Source of the DNA: Brevundimonas lutea
GTDB lineage: Bacteria; Pseudomonadota; Alphaproteobacteria; Caulobacterales; Caulobacteraceae
Reading direction: 5' to 3'
Length of the DNA stretch: 64,000 nucleotides
Assembly: GCF_003704105.1 (NCBI RefSeq)
Contig: NZ_QUOQ01000008.1
Coordinates: forward strand, 116,282-180,281
A model generated the notes under the pieces. It was not told where the DNA came from, did no database searches, and saw nothing but the letters and a program-made list of their open reading frames with translations. Position numbers and translations under genes: made by a program. Shown here piece by piece: positions 1 to 9,531 of this stretch (its first letter is position 1; the number at the start of each line of letters is the position of its first letter).

Positions 1-107
1 TGGGCGTGGTCAGGAACCGCATCAACGATTACGAGCGCGCCTTCGAACTGGGCGACGCGGCGCCGGCGGCGGACAAGGGCCTGATCGCGCCGATGGGGAT
101 GCGGTAG
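1..107 (+). CDS. C-terminal end of an unrecognised protein (partial)
   Basis: An open frame enters from the left edge (first full codon at base 3) and ends at a TAG at 105-107, giving 34 residues that end in PMGMR. The codon use (G/C in third positions) matches the neighbours, so it is probably the tail of a real gene. Too little is present to assign a family. It does not resemble the C-terminus of EF-Tu, which often precedes rpsJ. Confidence 0.5.
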   Translation, partial: GVVRNRINDYERAFELGDAAPAADKGLIAPMGMR

Positions 108-115
108 TCGCCAAT

Positions 116-145
116 CTTAAATCGGCGTCATGACCTCGATTTAAG
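116..145. promoter_or_regulatory. 30-bp dyad-symmetric site upstream of the GIN-domain gene
   Basis: CTTAAATCG (116-124) and CGATTTAAG (137-145) are perfect inverted repeats around the central palindrome GTCATGAC (127-134), so 26 of 30 positions are symmetric about 130.5. It lies 71 bp before the next start codon. The AT-rich outer arms and absence of a T-run fit a dimeric-regulator operator better than an intrinsic terminator. The function is inferred. Confidence 0.45.
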
Positions 146-216
146 CTGACCCGGGCGCATCCGGACGACACCCTGACGGCCTCAGACTTTATGACGCCAC
201 AGGGAAGGACGCCGTC

Positions 217-1116
217 ATGACCATCGCCCGTTCGCTCGCCATCGCCGCCGTCGCCATCGCGCCGTTGCTGGCCGCCGCCGCGCCCGCCATGGCGCAGGAG
301 GTGCGGATCAAGGACGCCGTGGCCCGCGTGGTGGTGATCCCGGAGGAACGCTCCGACATCGGCGTCGAGATTGAGCGCGGCTCGGCCGACCTGCCCGCGT
401 TGCAGATGCGGCGGGTCGGGTCGAACGTGGAGATTCGCGGCGGTCTCAGGTCGCGGGGCTTCTTCGGCGGCGGCGACGGCCATTTCCGCAACTGCCGCGC
501 CGGACCAGCCGACGCTCGCCAGCCGGGGGAGGGCGCCTCGGTCGAGGTGCGCAACATCGGCCGGGTGAACCTGGAAGACGCGCCGTTGATCGTCTTGCGG
601 ACTCCGCGGGACGTCGAGGTATCGATCGGCGGTGCGGTCTGGGGTTCGGTCGGACGGGGCGCCAGCTCGGTCGATGTCGGGAACGCCGGCTGCGGCGGCT
701 GGACCATCGCCAATGTGGATGGGCCCGTGTCGCTGGGTGTGGCCGGGTCAGGGCCGTCGCGTATCGGAACCAGCCGCTCGTTGGACGTCAGTGTCGCGGG
801 TTCAGGCGATGTCGCCGCCGCGCCGACTGGTGATCTGGAGGTTTCCATCGCTGGATCGGGCGATGTCACAGTGGTGCAGGCCTCGGGCGACATCGAGGTA
901 TCCATCGCCGGGTCGGGTGATGTGCATGTGCTGGGCGGCGCTTCAGGGGACCTGGATGTCTCCATCGTCGGCTCCGGCAATGTCGATCACGGGGGCGAGG
1001 TTCGGGATATATCGGGCTCTTTCGCCGGGTCCGGCGACGTTCGGGTGGCGCGGGCCACCGGTTCGGTCGAGCGCTCGGCCGTGGGGTCGGGCACCATCAG
1101 GGTCGGCGAGAACTGA
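217..1116 (+). CDS. Secreted GIN-domain (DUF2807-like) beta-repeat protein
   Basis: The 299-residue product starts with a clear Sec signal peptide (residues 1-26, cleavage after AMA). From about residue 165 to the end it carries repeated units of the form xSxAGSGDVxV, spaced about 17-20 residues apart. This is the pattern of the GIN/DUF2807 domain ('putative auto-transporter adhesin, head GIN domain'), which forms a right-handed beta-helix. The protein is therefore predicted to be periplasmic or surface-exposed, with no enzymatic motif. The gene stands alone: an unrelated gene tail precedes it and a terminator-like hairpin at 1135-1160 follows. A 30-bp dyad at 116-145 may regulate it. The biological role of the family is poorly defined. 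Confidence 0.8.
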   Translation: MTIARSLAIAAVAIAPLLAAAAPAMAQEVRIKDAVARVVVIPEERSDIGVEIERGSADLPALQMRRVGSNVEIRGGLRSRGFFGGGDGHFRNCRAGPADARQPGEGASVEVRNIGRVNLEDAPLIVLRTPRDVEVSIGGAVWGSVGRGASSVDVGNAGCGGWTIANVDGPVSLGVAGSGPSRIGTSRSLDVSVAGSGDVAAAPTGDLEVSIAGSGDVTVVQASGDIEVSIAGSGDVHVLGGASGDLDVSIVGSGNVDHGGEVRDISGSFAGSGDVRVARATGSVERSAVGSGTIRVGEN

Positions 1117-1134
1117 TCGGCGATAAGGTTTAGC

Positions 1135-1160
1135 GGGGCGGGGCGCAGAAACCCCGCCCT
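1135..1160 (+). terminator. Hairpin after the GIN-domain gene
   Basis: GGGGCGGGG (1135-1143) can pair with CCCCGCCCT (1152-1160): eight Watson-Crick pairs plus one G-T wobble around an 8-nt loop, starting 18 nt after the stop codon. Only a short T-tract follows, so termination may be partial or Rho-assisted. Confidence 0.55.
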
Positions 1161-1176
1161 GCCTCAGTTTCGCCGC

Positions 1177-1205
1177 TTGACGAAAACGGAATCGGGCGGC
1201 ATAAG
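1177..1205 (+). promoter_or_regulatory. Candidate sigma70 promoter of the S10 operon
   Basis: TTGACG (1177-1182) and CATAAG (1200-1205) are separated by 17 bp and lie after the upstream terminator and about 230 bp before rpsJ. This would give a long 5' leader of about 220 nt, consistent with the structured leader at 1303-1377. It was identified by eye from consensus only. Confidence 0.5.
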
Positions 1206-1302
1206 CGCCCCTCTTGTTGGACCGGCTGTGCATCGCAAGGTGCAGACGCGGTCCGCAGGAACGACCTAAGTACCTGTTCTTTGCAGCTTCTTGGGATTTA
1301 AC

Positions 1303-1377
1303 GGCCTCGCGGGCAGCCGCAGAGGCCGATCGTTTTTGCGGACGTGCGTACCCTGAGGGTTTCGACCCGAAGGCCTC
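1303..1377 (+). promoter_or_regulatory. Structured leader of the S10 operon with terminator-like and alternative stems
   Basis: GGCCTC-GCGG (1303-1312) pairs with CCGC-A-GAGGCC (1317-1327) around a GCAG loop, followed by a five-T run at 1333-1337, which is the layout of an intrinsic terminator. GGCCTC recurs at 1372-1377, so GAGGCC (1322-1327) could pair downstream instead and dissolve the terminator stem. Bases 1117-1437 hold no gene, only the terminator, promoter and this leader. In E. coli the S10 leader is an L4-controlled attenuator; whether this one works similarly is unknown. Confidence 0.5.
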
Positions 1378-1437
1378 CGGTCTTTGAAATGGTTCACAGG
1401 GACGCGGTCCTCCGACCGCTTGGGATTTACGACCGAT

Positions 1438-1743
<306 letters not shown>

Positions 1744-1763
1744 AGAAGAGAAGGCGGGATCCG

Positions 1764-2516
1764 ATGCGCAAAGACGCGCGACGAACGGGCGTGATCGCCA
1801 AGAAGCTGGGAATGACGCGGATCTTCGCTGAAGATGGCGCGCATGTCCCGGTGACGGTTCTGGAGCTGGACGGCTGCCAGGTCGTTGGCCAACGCACTCA
1901 GGAGCGGGACGGCTATGTCGCCCTGCAGCTGGGCGCCGGCGCCAAGAAGGCCAAGCGCACCAACAACGCTCAGAAGGCCGTCTTCGCCAAGGCCGAGGTC
2001 GAGCCGAAGCATTATGTGGCCGAGTTCCGGGTGGCCGAGGACGCGCTCCTCGACATCGGCGCCGAGCTGTCGGCCGACCACTTCGTGGCCGGTCAGAAGG
2101 TCGACGTTCAGGGCCTGACCATCGGCAAGGGCTTCGCCGGCGCCATGAAGCGCTGGAACTTCGGCGGCCTGCGCGCGACGCACGGCGTGTCGGTGTCGCA
2201 CCGCTCGCACGGGTCGACGGGTAACCGTCAGGACCCGGGTCGTACGTTCCCGGGCAAGAAGATGGCCGGTCATCTGGGTCAGGAAACTGTCACCCAGCAG
2301 AACCTGACCATCGTGCGCGTCGACGCCGAGCGCGGCCTGATCATGATCAAGGGCGCGGTCCCCGGCCACGACGGCAGCTATCTGAAAATCCGCGACGCGG
2401 TGAAGAAGTCGGCCGCCGACCTGCCGTATCCGGGCTCGATCAAGGGCGGCAAGTCCGCTCCGGCCGAAGCCGAGGCGCCCGCCGCCGAAGCCGCCGCCGA
2501 AGGGGGTGAAGCCTGA
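1764..2516 (+). CDS. rplC: 50S ribosomal protein L3
   Basis: The 250-residue product carries the L3 signature with [20 protein letters not shown], the loop that reaches toward the peptidyl transferase centre and contains the glutamine commonly methylated by PrmB. It is longer than the usual 205-215 residues because of an Ala/Glu-rich tail (about residues 228-250), a common alphaproteobacterial extension. Its TGA overlaps the rplD ATG (ATGA), suggesting translational coupling. Confidence 0.98.
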   Translation: MRKDARRTGVIAKKLGMTRIFAEDGAHVPVTVLELDGCQVVGQRTQERDGYVALQLGAGAKKAKRTNNAQKAVFAKAEVEPKHYVAEFRVAEDALLDIGAELSADHFVAGQKVDVQGLTIGKGFAGAMKRWNFGGLRATHGVSVSHRSHGSTGNRQDPGRTFPGKKMAGHLGQETVTQQNLTIVRVDAERGLIMIKGAVPGHDGSYLKIRDAVKKSAADLPYPGSIKGGKSAPAEAEAPAAEAAAEGGEA

Positions 2517-3154
2517 TGAAACTTTCCGTCACCAAACTGGACGGCAAGGCCGCCGGCGACATCGAGCTGTCGGACGCCGTGTTCGGGATCGACGAGATCC
2601 GCGGCGACATCCTGGCCCGCGTCGTCAATTGGCAGCTGGCCAAGCGCCGCGCCGGCACGCACAAGGTCCAGACCCGGAACGAGAATTCTCGCACCGGCAA
2701 GAAGATGTACAAGCAGAAGGGCACCGGCGGCGCCCGTCACGGCTCGCGTCGTGCGCCCCAGTTCGTCGGCGGTTCGCGCGCCTTCGGCCCGGTGGTCCGC
2801 TCGCACGCCCACAGCCTGCCCAAGAAGGTCCGCGCCCTGGGCCTGCGCCACGCCCTGAGCTCCAAGGTCAAGGCCGGCGAGCTGATCGTGGTCGACAGCC
2901 TGTCGATCAAGGACGCCAAGACTTCGGCCCTGCGCGCCCAGTTCGGCAAGCTGGGCTGGGACAAGGTCCTGATCATCGCGGGTCCGGAAGTGGACGCCGG
3001 CTTCGGCATGGCGGCCCGCAACATCCCGCACGTGGACGTGCTGCCGAACGCCGGCCTGAACGTCTATGACGTGCTGCGCTCGGGCAAGCTGGTGCTGACC
3101 AAGGCCGCCGTCGAGGCGATCGAGGCGCGCTTCTCTGAGAAGGAGGCCGCGTGA
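2516..3154 (+). CDS. rplD: 50S ribosomal protein L4
   Basis: The 212-residue product has the conserved long loop around [20 protein letters not shown] (residues about 60-80) that lines the peptide exit tunnel. In E. coli L4 also represses its own operon by binding the S10 leader; the structured leader at 1303-1377 makes some leader control possible here but does not show that L4 does it. Start and stop overlap both neighbours. Confidence 0.98.
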   Translation: MKLSVTKLDGKAAGDIELSDAVFGIDEIRGDILARVVNWQLAKRRAGTHKVQTRNENSRTGKKMYKQKGTGGARHGSRRAPQFVGGSRAFGPVVRSHAHSLPKKVRALGLRHALSSKVKAGELIVVDSLSIKDAKTSALRAQFGKLGWDKVLIIAGPEVDAGFGMAARNIPHVDVLPNAGLNVYDVLRSGKLVLTKAAVEAIEARFSEKEAA

Positions 3155-3456
3155 TGGCTGTCCAGCCGAACGTTCGTCACTACGACACCATCCTGGCTCC
3201 GGTGATCACCGAGAAGTCGACCGTGCTCTCCGAGCAGAACAAGGTCGTCTTCCGCGTTGCCGACAACGCGACCAAGGATGAAATCGCCGCCGCCGTCGAA
3301 GCGCTGTTCAAGGTCAATGTCACCAAGGTCAACACCCTGGTGCAGAAGGGCAAGACCAAGCGCTTCCGGGGCATCATGGGTCGCCGCGTCGACATCAAGA
3401 AAGCGATCGTGACGCTGGCTGAAGGCCAGTCGATCGACGTCACCACGGGGCTCTGA
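3154..3456 (+). CDS. rplW: 50S ribosomal protein L23
   Basis: This 100-residue protein is recognised by the N-terminal APVITEKST motif and the NKVVFRV strand. L23 sits at the exit of the peptide tunnel and is the docking site for trigger factor and SRP. I chose ATG 3154 rather than GTG 3151 because AGGAGG at 3141-3146 is then 7 nt away and the ATG overlaps the rplD stop (TGATG). Confidence 0.97.
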   Translation: MAVQPNVRHYDTILAPVITEKSTVLSEQNKVVFRVADNATKDEIAAAVEALFKVNVTKVNTLVQKGKTKRFRGIMGRRVDIKKAIVTLAEGQSIDVTTGL

Positions 3457-3460
3457 TCCG

Positions 3461-4297
3461 ATGGCTCTGAAGACATTCAATCCGACGTCGCCGGGCCGCC
3501 GCGCCCTGGTGCTGGTCGACCGCTCCGAGCTGCACAAGGGCCGCCCGGAGAAGTCGCTGACCGAAGGCCTGACCAAGTCGGGCGGTCGTGGTCAGGGCGG
3601 TCGCATCGCCGTCCGCTTCCGCGGTGGCGGCGCCAAGACGCTGTACCGCAAGATCGACTTCAAGCGTAAGAAGTTCGACTCGGTCGGCACCGTCGAGCGT
3701 CTGGAATACGATCCGAACCGCACCGCCTTCATCGCCCTGGTGACCTATGCCGACGGCGAGAAGACCTACATCATCGCGCCGCAGCGCCTGAAGGCCGGGG
3801 ACACCATCGTCGCCGGCGAGAAGGTGGACGTGAAGCCGGGTAACGCCATGCCCCTGCGCTCGATGCCGGTCGGCACGATCATCCACAACATCGAGATGAA
3901 GCCGGGCAAGGGCGCCCAGCTGGCCCGTTCGGCCGGCGCCTACGCCCAGCTGGTCGGCCGCGATCAGGGCTATGCCCAGATCCGTCTCGGCTCGGGCGAG
4001 CTGCGCATGGTTCTGGACGGCTGCATGGCCACGGTGGGCGCGGTGTCGAACCCCGACCACATGAACCAGAACCTCGGCAAGGCCGGCCGCAAGCGTCACA
4101 TGGGCTTCCGCCCGCACGTCCGCGGCGTGGCCATGAACCCGATCGACCACCCGCACGGTGGTGGTGAAGGCCGCACCTCCGGTGGCCGGACCCCGGTCAC
4201 CCCGTGGGGCAAGGACACCAAGGGCGCTCGTACCCGCAAGAACAAGGCGACGGACAAGTTCATCATCCGCAGCCGCCACACCAAGAAGGCTCGCTAA
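3461..4297 (+). CDS. rplB: 50S ribosomal protein L2
   Basis: The 278-residue product has the usual L2 length and the C-terminal signature [17 protein letters not shown], including the histidine near the peptidyl transferase centre. L2 is needed for subunit association and peptide-bond formation. It follows rplW by 4 bp and precedes rpsS by 3 bp. Confidence 0.98.
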   Translation: MALKTFNPTSPGRRALVLVDRSELHKGRPEKSLTEGLTKSGGRGQGGRIAVRFRGGGAKTLYRKIDFKRKKFDSVGTVERLEYDPNRTAFIALVTYADGEKTYIIAPQRLKAGDTIVAGEKVDVKPGNAMPLRSMPVGTIIHNIEMKPGKGAQLARSAGAYAQLVGRDQGYAQIRLGSGELRMVLDGCMATVGAVSNPDHMNQNLGKAGRKRHMGFRPHVRGVAMNPIDHPHGGGEGRTSGGRTPVTPWGKDTKGARTRKNKATDKFIIRSRHTKKAR

Positions 4298-4300
4298 CCG

Positions 4301-4579
4301 ATGGCCCGCTCCTCCTGGAAAGGCCCGTTCGTCGACGGGTATCTGCTCAAGAAGGCCGACGCCGTTCAGGCGTCGGGCCGCAAGGACGTGATCAAGACCT
4401 GGTCGCGCCGCTCCACCATCCTGCCGCAGTTCGTCGGCCTGACCTTTGGCGTCCACAACGGCCAGAAGCATGTGCCGGTGATGGTCAACGAGGACATGGT
4501 CGGCATGAAGTTCGGCGAGTTCGCCCCGACCCGGAACTTCCCGGGTCACGCGGCGGACAAGAAGGCCAAGAGGAAGTAA
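4301..4579 (+). CDS. rpsS: 30S ribosomal protein S19
   Basis: This 92-residue protein begins with the diagnostic [16 protein letters not shown] and contains [15 protein letters not shown] and the GEFAPTRNF segment of S19. S19 forms a complex with S13 in the 30S head and contacts the A-site region. It has the normal length and lies 3-4 bp from both neighbours. Confidence 0.98.
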   Translation: MARSSWKGPFVDGYLLKKADAVQASGRKDVIKTWSRRSTILPQFVGLTFGVHNGQKHVPVMVNEDMVGMKFGEFAPTRNFPGHAADKKAKRK

Positions 4580-4583
4580 GCCG

Positions 4584-4964
4584 ATGGCCCAGTCCAAGAA
4601 CGAGCGTCGGGTCGCCCCGACCGAGGCCCGCGCCAAGCTGGTCAATGTGCGCATCAGCCCCCAGAAGCTGAACCTGGTCGCCGCCTCGATCCGCGGCATG
4701 CCGGTGCAGAAGGCGCTGAACGAGCTGGAATTCAGCCGCAAGCGCATCGCCACCGACGTGCGCAAGGTCCTCTATTCGGCCGTCTCGAACGCCGAGAACA
4801 ACCACAACCTCGACATCGACAACCTGGTCGTGGCCGAGGCCTTCGTGGGCAAGAACCTGGTGATGAAGCGTTTCGCGAGCCGCGCTCGTGGTCGCTCGTC
4901 GCGCATCCTGAAACCGTTCAGCGAGATCACCATCGTGGTCCGTGAAGCCGGCGAGGCCGCCTGA
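4584..4964 (+). CDS. rplV: 50S ribosomal protein L22
   Basis: The 126-residue product has the L22 core ([19 protein letters not shown]) and a C-terminal hairpin containing [13 protein letters not shown], the extended loop lining the exit tunnel where macrolide-resistance mutations occur in other bacteria. The TGA overlaps the rpsC ATG. Confidence 0.98.
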   Translation: MAQSKNERRVAPTEARAKLVNVRISPQKLNLVAASIRGMPVQKALNELEFSRKRIATDVRKVLYSAVSNAENNHNLDIDNLVVAEAFVGKNLVMKRFASRARGRSSRILKPFSEITIVVREAGEAA

Positions 4965-5719
4965 TGGGTCAGAAAATCAATCCGGTCGGGTTCCGCCTCG
5001 GCGTCAACCGCACGTGGGACAGCCGCTGGTACGCCGGCGGCAACGACTACGCCCGCCTGCTGCACCAGGACCTGAAGCTCCGCGAGATGCTGAAGGAGCG
5101 CCTGTCGGGCGCCGGCGTCAGCCGCATCATCATCGAGCGTCCGCACAAGAAGTGCCGCGTGACGATCTACGCCGCCCGCCCGGGTGTCGTGATCGGCAAG
5201 AAGGGCGCCGACATCGAGAAGCTGCGCAAGGACATCGCGGCCCAGACCGAAGGCGAGGTTCACCTGAACATCGTCGAGGTCCGCAAGCCCGAGACCGACG
5301 CTCAGCTGATCGCCGAGAACATCGCCCAGCAGCTGGAGCGCCGGATCGCCTTCCGCCGCGCCATGAAGCGCGCCATGCAGTCGGCCATCCGCCTGGGCGC
5401 CAAGGGTGTCCGGATCAACGTGTCGGGTCGCCTGGGCGGCGCCGAAATCGCGCGGATGGAGTGGTATCGCGAAGGCCGTGTGCCGCTGCACACCCTGCGC
5501 GCCGACATCGACTTCGGCTTCATCGAGGCCAAGACGACCTACGGAATCATCGGCGTGAAGGTCTGGGTGTTCAAGGGTGAAGTGCTGGAGCACGACCCGA
5601 TGGCCCAGGACAAGCGCTGGGCCCAGGAAGCCTCGGGCCCGTCGTCGAACGAAGGCCGCGGTCCGCGCGGCGACCGGGGCGATCGCGGTCCGCGTCGCGA
5701 TCGGGGACGTGAGAGCTAA
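4964..5719 (+). CDS. rpsC: 30S ribosomal protein S3
   Basis: The 251-residue protein starts with [13 protein letters not shown] and has a type-II KH domain with the GKKG loop (about residues 70-80) followed by the S3 C-terminal domain. S3 lies at the mRNA entry pore and contributes to helicase activity. The last 25 or so residues form an Arg/Gly/Asp-rich tail, longer than in E. coli S3 (233 residues) and presumably disordered. Confidence 0.98.
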   Translation: MGQKINPVGFRLGVNRTWDSRWYAGGNDYARLLHQDLKLREMLKERLSGAGVSRIIIERPHKKCRVTIYAARPGVVIGKKGADIEKLRKDIAAQTEGEVHLNIVEVRKPETDAQLIAENIAQQLERRIAFRRAMKRAMQSAIRLGAKGVRINVSGRLGGAEIARMEWYREGRVPLHTLRADIDFGFIEAKTTYGIIGVKVWVFKGEVLEHDPMAQDKRWAQEASGPSSNEGRGPRGDRGDRGPRRDRGRES

Positions 5720-5722
5720 GTC

Positions 5723-6163
5723 ATGCTGCAACCGAAGAAGACCAAATACCGCAAGGCCTTCAAGGGCCGCATCCACGGTTCCGCCAAAGGCGGTTTCTCG
5801 CTCAACTTCGGCTCGTACGGGCTGAAGACGGTCGAGCCGGAACGCATCACCGCGCGTCAGATCGAAGCGGCCCGCCGCGCGATCACCCGCCAGATGAAGC
5901 GTCAGGGCCGGGTGTGGATCCGCGTGTTCCCCGACCTGCCGGTCACCGGCAAGCCGGCGGAAGTCCGCATGGGCAAGGGCAAGGGCGCCGTCGACTACTG
6001 GGCCGCGCGCTGCCACCCGGGCCGCATCCTGTTCGAAATCGACGGCGTGCCGGACGACGTGGCCCGCGAGGCTCTTCGCCTCGGCGCCGCCAAGCTGCCG
6101 GTCCGCACCAAGGTGGTCACCCGCCTGGACGCCGGCATCGCCCATGTGGAGCACGCGGCATGA
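5723..6163 (+). CDS. rplP: 50S ribosomal protein L16
   Basis: The 146-residue protein starts [16 protein letters not shown] and contains the L16 signature [15 protein letters not shown]16 organises the A-site region of the 50S subunit. The extra few residues compared with E. coli (136) are at the C-terminus. Its TGA overlaps the rpmC start. Confidence 0.98.
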   Translation: MLQPKKTKYRKAFKGRIHGSAKGGFSLNFGSYGLKTVEPERITARQIEAARRAITRQMKRQGRVWIRVFPDLPVTGKPAEVRMGKGKGAVDYWAARCHPGRILFEIDGVPDDVAREALRLGAAKLPVRTKVVTRLDAGIAHVEHAA

Positions 6164-6360
6164 CCAAGATCGCCGACTTCCGGAGCCTGACCTCCGACCA
6201 GCTGTCCGACGAGCTGCTGAAGCTCAAGAAGGAGCAGTTCAACCTGCGCTTCCAGGCCGCCACCGGCCAGATGGAAAAGACCCACCGGGTCTCGGAAGTG
6301 CGCAAGGACATCGCCCGCCTCTCGACGCTTCTGCGCGAGAAGCGTTCGACCGCCGCGTAA
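6160..6360 (+). CDS. rpmC: 50S ribosomal protein L29
   Basis: A 66-residue, mostly helical protein with the L29 motif [15 protein letters not shown] and the final [14 protein letters not shown] helix. L29 sits next to L23 at the tunnel exit and helps bind trigger factor and SRP. The ATG at 6160 overlaps the rplP stop by 4 bp; longer readings upstream would run inside rplP. Confidence 0.97.
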   Translation: MTKIADFRSLTSDQLSDELLKLKKEQFNLRFQAATGQMEKTHRVSEVRKDIARLSTLLREKRSTAA

Positions 6361-6370
6361 GGAAACGAAA

Positions 6371-6625
6371 ATGCCGAAGCGAATTCTCGAAGGCGTGGTC
6401 GTCTCCGACAAGGGCGACAAGACCGTTGTCGTCAAGGTCGAGCGCACCCTGCTGCACCCGGTCCTCAAGAAGACCGTGCGCCTGTCCAAGAAGTATCACG
6501 CTCACGACGAAGCCAACGCCTACAAAGAAGGCGAAGTCGCCCGCATCGTCGAGTGCGCCCCCAAGTCCAAGCTGAAGCGCTGGGAAGTCCTGTCCAAGGA
6601 CTCCGCGGCCGCCTCGGCCTCTTAA
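6371..6625 (+). CDS. rpsQ: 30S ribosomal protein S17
   Basis: The 84-residue product has an OB-fold with [16 protein letters not shown] and the S17 motif [20 protein letters not shown]17 is a primary 16S rRNA-binding protein for 30S assembly. A purine-rich RBS (AAGGAAAC) lies in the 10-bp gap after rpmC. Confidence 0.97.
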   Translation: MPKRILEGVVVSDKGDKTVVVKVERTLLHPVLKKTVRLSKKYHAHDEANAYKEGEVARIVECAPKSKLKRWEVLSKDSAAASAS

Positions 6626-6643
6626 TCGGAAGGATCGGATCCT

Positions 6644-7012
6644 ATGATCCAGATGCAAACTAACCTGGAGGTGGCCGACAATTCGGGCGCTCGCCGGGTC
6701 ATGTGCATCAAGGTGTTGGGCGGCTCCAAGCGCCGCTACGCCTCGGTGGGCGACACGATCGTCGTGTCCGTCAAGGAAGCCATCCCGCGCGGTCGCGTGA
6801 AGAAGGGCGAGGTGCTGCGCGCCGTCGTCGTTCGCACCGCCAAGGACATCCAGCGCAAGGATGGCTCGGTCATCCGCTTCGACAAGTCGGCGGCCGTGAT
6901 CGTCAACAAGTCGAACGAGCCCATCGGCACGCGCATCTTCGGCCCGGTTCCGCGCGAGCTGCGCGCCAAGAACCACATGAAGATCATCTCGCTCGCGCCG
7001 GAGGTGCTGTAA
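6644..7012 (+). CDS. rplN: 50S ribosomal protein L14
   Basis: This 122-residue protein begins [20 protein letters not shown], matching L14 at full length, and has the internal [14 protein letters not shown] segment. L14 contacts 16S rRNA helix 14 in an intersubunit bridge and is the target of the RsfS silencing factor in other bacteria. Its TAA overlaps the rplX ATG by one base. Confidence 0.98.
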   Translation: MIQMQTNLEVADNSGARRVMCIKVLGGSKRRYASVGDTIVVSVKEAIPRGRVKKGEVLRAVVVRTAKDIQRKDGSVIRFDKSAAVIVNKSNEPIGTRIFGPVPRELRAKNHMKIISLAPEVL

Positions 7013-7326
7013 TGGCCGCGAAGATCAAGAAGGGCGACAACGTCGTTGTCCTGACCGGCAAGGACAAGGGCCGCACCGGCCAGGTCACGCGCGTGCTGCC
7101 GGCCGAGGGCCGCGTGGTGGTGCAGGGCGTCAACATGGTCCAGCGCCACACCCGTCCCTCCCAGGGTGATCCCCAGGGCGGCATCAAGAACAAGGAAGCG
7201 TCGCTTCACCTGTCGAACGTCGCCATCGCCGACGCCAACGGCAAGCCGACCCGCGTCGGCTTCCGCGTCGACGACGGCAAGAAGGTGCGCTTCGCCAAGA
7301 CCACGGGAGACGCCATCAATGGCTGA
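7012..7326 (+). CDS. rplX: 50S ribosomal protein L24
   Basis: The 104-residue protein has the KOW motif near its N-terminus ([20 protein letters not shown]) and the Asn-rich loop [14 protein letters not shown]24 initiates 50S assembly. The ATG at 7012 follows directly on rplN; its last 8 bases overlap rplE. Confidence 0.97.
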   Translation: MAAKIKKGDNVVVLTGKDKGRTGQVTRVLPAEGRVVVQGVNMVQRHTRPSQGDPQGGIKNKEASLHLSNVAIADANGKPTRVGFRVDDGKKVRFAKTTGDAING

Positions 7327-7879
7327 GGCCCAATACACCCCCCGGCTGAAGTCCGAGTATCAAGCGCGCATCCGCGCCGCGATGAAGGACAAGTTCGGCT
7401 ATTCGAACGAGATGCAGATCCCCAAGCTGGACAAGATCGTCCTGAACATGGGCATCGGTGAAGCCGTGGCCGACTCCAAGAAGGCGACCGCAGCCCTCAA
7501 GGACCTGACCCAGATCGCCGGCCAGAAGGCCGTGCCGACCAAGGCCCGCAACTCCATCGCCGGCTTCAAGCTGCGCGAGGGAATGATCATCGGCGGCAAG
7601 GTCACCCTGCGCGGCGACCGGATGTACGAGTTCCTGGATCGGTTCATCACCATCGCGCTGCCGCGGGTGAAGGACTTCCGGGGCCTGAAGGGCACCTCGT
7701 TCGACGGTCGCGGCAACTACGCCACCGGTCTGAAGGAGCACATCGTGTTCCCCGAGATCAACTACGACCAGATTGACCAGATGTGGGGCATGGACATCAT
7801 TGTCTGCACCACGGCCAAGACCGATGAGGAAGCCAAGGCTCTCCTCACCGAGTTCAAGTTCCCGTTCGTGACGAACTGA
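7319..7879 (+). CDS. rplE: 50S ribosomal protein L5
   Basis: The 186-residue product has the L5 core: [11 protein letters not shown], the [16 protein letters not shown] segment (here [12 protein letters not shown]) and the C-terminal [20 protein letters not shown]5 binds 5S rRNA and forms bridge B1b. The ATG at 7319 overlaps the rplX end by 8 bp; reading further upstream stays inside rplX in another frame. Confidence 0.97.
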   Translation: MAEAQYTPRLKSEYQARIRAAMKDKFGYSNEMQIPKLDKIVLNMGIGEAVADSKKATAALKDLTQIAGQKAVPTKARNSIAGFKLREGMIIGGKVTLRGDRMYEFLDRFITIALPRVKDFRGLKGTSFDGRGNYATGLKEHIVFPEINYDQIDQMWGMDIIVCTTAKTDEEAKALLTEFKFPFVTN

Positions 7880-7898
7880 GCGGGAAGGAAAGAGCACC

Positions 7899-8204
7899 AT
7901 GGCTAAGAAGTCCGCCGTAAACCGCAACGAACGCGTCAAGAAGCTGGTCGCCCAGTACGCCGAAAAGCGCGCCGCGCTGAAGGCCACCGCCAATGACGAG
8001 AGCCTGCCGCTGGAAGAGCGTTTCGCCGCTCGCCTGAAGCTGGCCGAGCTGCCGCGCAACTCCGCGGCCGTTCGTATCCGCAACCGCTGCGAGGTGACGG
8101 GCCGTCCGCGCGCCTATTACCGCAAGCTGCACATGAGCCGTATCGCCCTTCGCGACCTGGCCTCGCTGGGTCAGATCCCCGGCATGACCAAGTCGAGCTG
8201 GTAA
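7899..8204 (+). CDS. rpsN: 30S ribosomal protein S14, zinc-independent form
   Basis: The 101-residue protein is the long S14 type without the two CxxC pairs of the zinc-binding form. It has [14 protein letters not shown] at the N-terminus and the signature [14 protein letters not shown]14 is a late-binding protein of the 30S head. A GGAAGGAAA RBS lies just upstream. Confidence 0.97.
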   Translation: MAKKSAVNRNERVKKLVAQYAEKRAALKATANDESLPLEERFAARLKLAELPRNSAAVRIRNRCEVTGRPRAYYRKLHMSRIALRDLASLGQIPGMTKSSW

Positions 8205-8219
8205 GGGGAGAAACAGACC

Positions 8220-8618
8220 ATGATGATCAATGATCCCCTGAGCGACATGATCGCTCGCATCAAGAACGCCGCGACCCGCAAGCGTTCCACGGTGCTGACC
8301 CCGGCCTCGCGTCTGCGCCAGCGCGTCCTCGACGTGCTGCAGGACGAAGGCTACATCCGCGGCTACAACCTGGTTCAGAACCCGGGTGAGTTTCCGCAGT
8401 TCGAGATCGAGCTCAAGTACTTCGACGGCCAGCCGGTCATCGCCGAGATCAGCCGCGTGTCCAAGCCGGGCCGCCGCGTCTATTCGGCCATCTCCGACCT
8501 GAAGCCGATCAAGAACGGCCTGGGTATCTCGATCCTGTCGACGTCCAAGGGCGTCATGTCCGACACCGCGGCCCGCGAGCAAAACGTGGGCGGCGAAGTC
8601 CTCTGCAGGGTCTACTGA
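8220..8618 (+). CDS. rpsH: 30S ribosomal protein S8
   Basis: This 132-residue protein contains [14 protein letters not shown] and the C-terminal [16 protein letters not shown] typical of S8. S8 is a primary 16S rRNA-binding protein and in E. coli represses the spc operon at rplE; the sequence alone does not show such a site here. Two adjacent ATG codons (8220 and 8223) are possible starts; the difference is one residue. Confidence 0.97.
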   Translation: MMINDPLSDMIARIKNAATRKRSTVLTPASRLRQRVLDVLQDEGYIRGYNLVQNPGEFPQFEIELKYFDGQPVIAEISRVSKPGRRVYSAISDLKPIKNGLGISILSTSKGVMSDTAAREQNVGGEVLCRVY

Positions 8619-8619
8619 C

Positions 8620-9153
8620 ATGTCCCGTATCGGCAAGAAGACCATCTCCATCCCGAAGGGCGTCACCCTGACGCTCGACGGCCAGACCGTGACCGTGAAG
8701 GGTCCCAAGGGCGAGCGCTCCTGGACCGTGGCCGAAGAGATCGAGGTCAAGCAGGACGGCGACGAGCTGTCCCTGACCCCGCGTTCGGACACCCAGCGCG
8801 CCCGCGCCATGTGGGGTCTGTCGCGCACCCTGGTCTCCAACATGGTGACCGGCGTGACCGAAGGCTTCGAGCGCACGCTCGAGCTGGTCGGCGTCGGCTA
8901 TCGCGCGGCGATGAAGGGCTCCAACCTGTCGCTCCAGCTCGGCTTCTCGCACGAGGTGGACGTCAAGGCTCCGGAAGGCGTCACCTTCGCCACGCCGAAG
9001 CAGACCGAGATCAAGATTTCGGGCAACGACAAGCAGGTCGTGGGCGAGATCGCCGCCAACATCCGCAAGCTGCGTCCGCCGGAGCCCTACAAGGGCAAGG
9101 GCGTGCGCTATCAGGGCGAAACCGTCCGGCGCAAGGAAGGCAAGAAGAAGTAA
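8620..9153 (+). CDS. rplF: 50S ribosomal protein L6
   Basis: The 177-residue protein begins [17 protein letters not shown], has the two repeated L6 folds and ends with the signature [17 protein letters not shown]6 contacts the sarcin-ricin loop region. It begins 1 bp after rpsH and is followed by rplR after 3 bp. Confidence 0.98.
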   Translation: MSRIGKKTISIPKGVTLTLDGQTVTVKGPKGERSWTVAEEIEVKQDGDELSLTPRSDTQRARAMWGLSRTLVSNMVTGVTEGFERTLELVGVGYRAAMKGSNLSLQLGFSHEVDVKAPEGVTFATPKQTEIKISGNDKQVVGEIAANIRKLRPPEPYKGKGVRYQGETVRRKEGKKK

Positions 9154-9156
9154 GTC

Positions 9157-9519
9157 ATGGCTCTTTCTCTTCGCGATACCGCCAAGCGTCGCCAGCAGCG
9201 CACCCGCAACCGCCTGAAGGCGGTGGCCAATGGCCGTCTGCGTCTGTCGGTGCACCGCTCGGACAAGAACATCTCGGCCCAGGTGATCGACGATTCCAAG
9301 GGGATCACGATCGCGGCCGCCTCTTCGCTGGAAGGCGAAAAGGGCAAGAAGGGCAAGGGGGCGGATACCGCCGCCGCGGCCCGGATCGGCAAGCTCGTCG
9401 CCGAGCGCGCGCTGGAGAAGGGCGTCACGGACGTCGTCTTCGATCGCGGCTCCTACATCTATCACGGCCGGGTCAAGGCGTTGGCGGAAGCCGCGCGCGA
9501 AGCCGGCCTGAACTTCTAA
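9157..9519 (+). CDS. rplR: 50S ribosomal protein L18
   Basis: The 120-residue protein carries [18 protein letters not shown] and the C-terminal [20 protein letters not shown] of L18. It binds 5S rRNA together with L5 and L25. The basic N-terminus ([13 protein letters not shown]) is typical. Confidence 0.98.
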   Translation: MALSLRDTAKRRQQRTRNRLKAVANGRLRLSVHRSDKNISAQVIDDSKGITIAAASSLEGEKGKKGKGADTAAAARIGKLVAERALEKGVTDVVFDRGSYIYHGRVKALAEAAREAGLNF

Positions 9520-9531
9520 GGGACGAGACGC

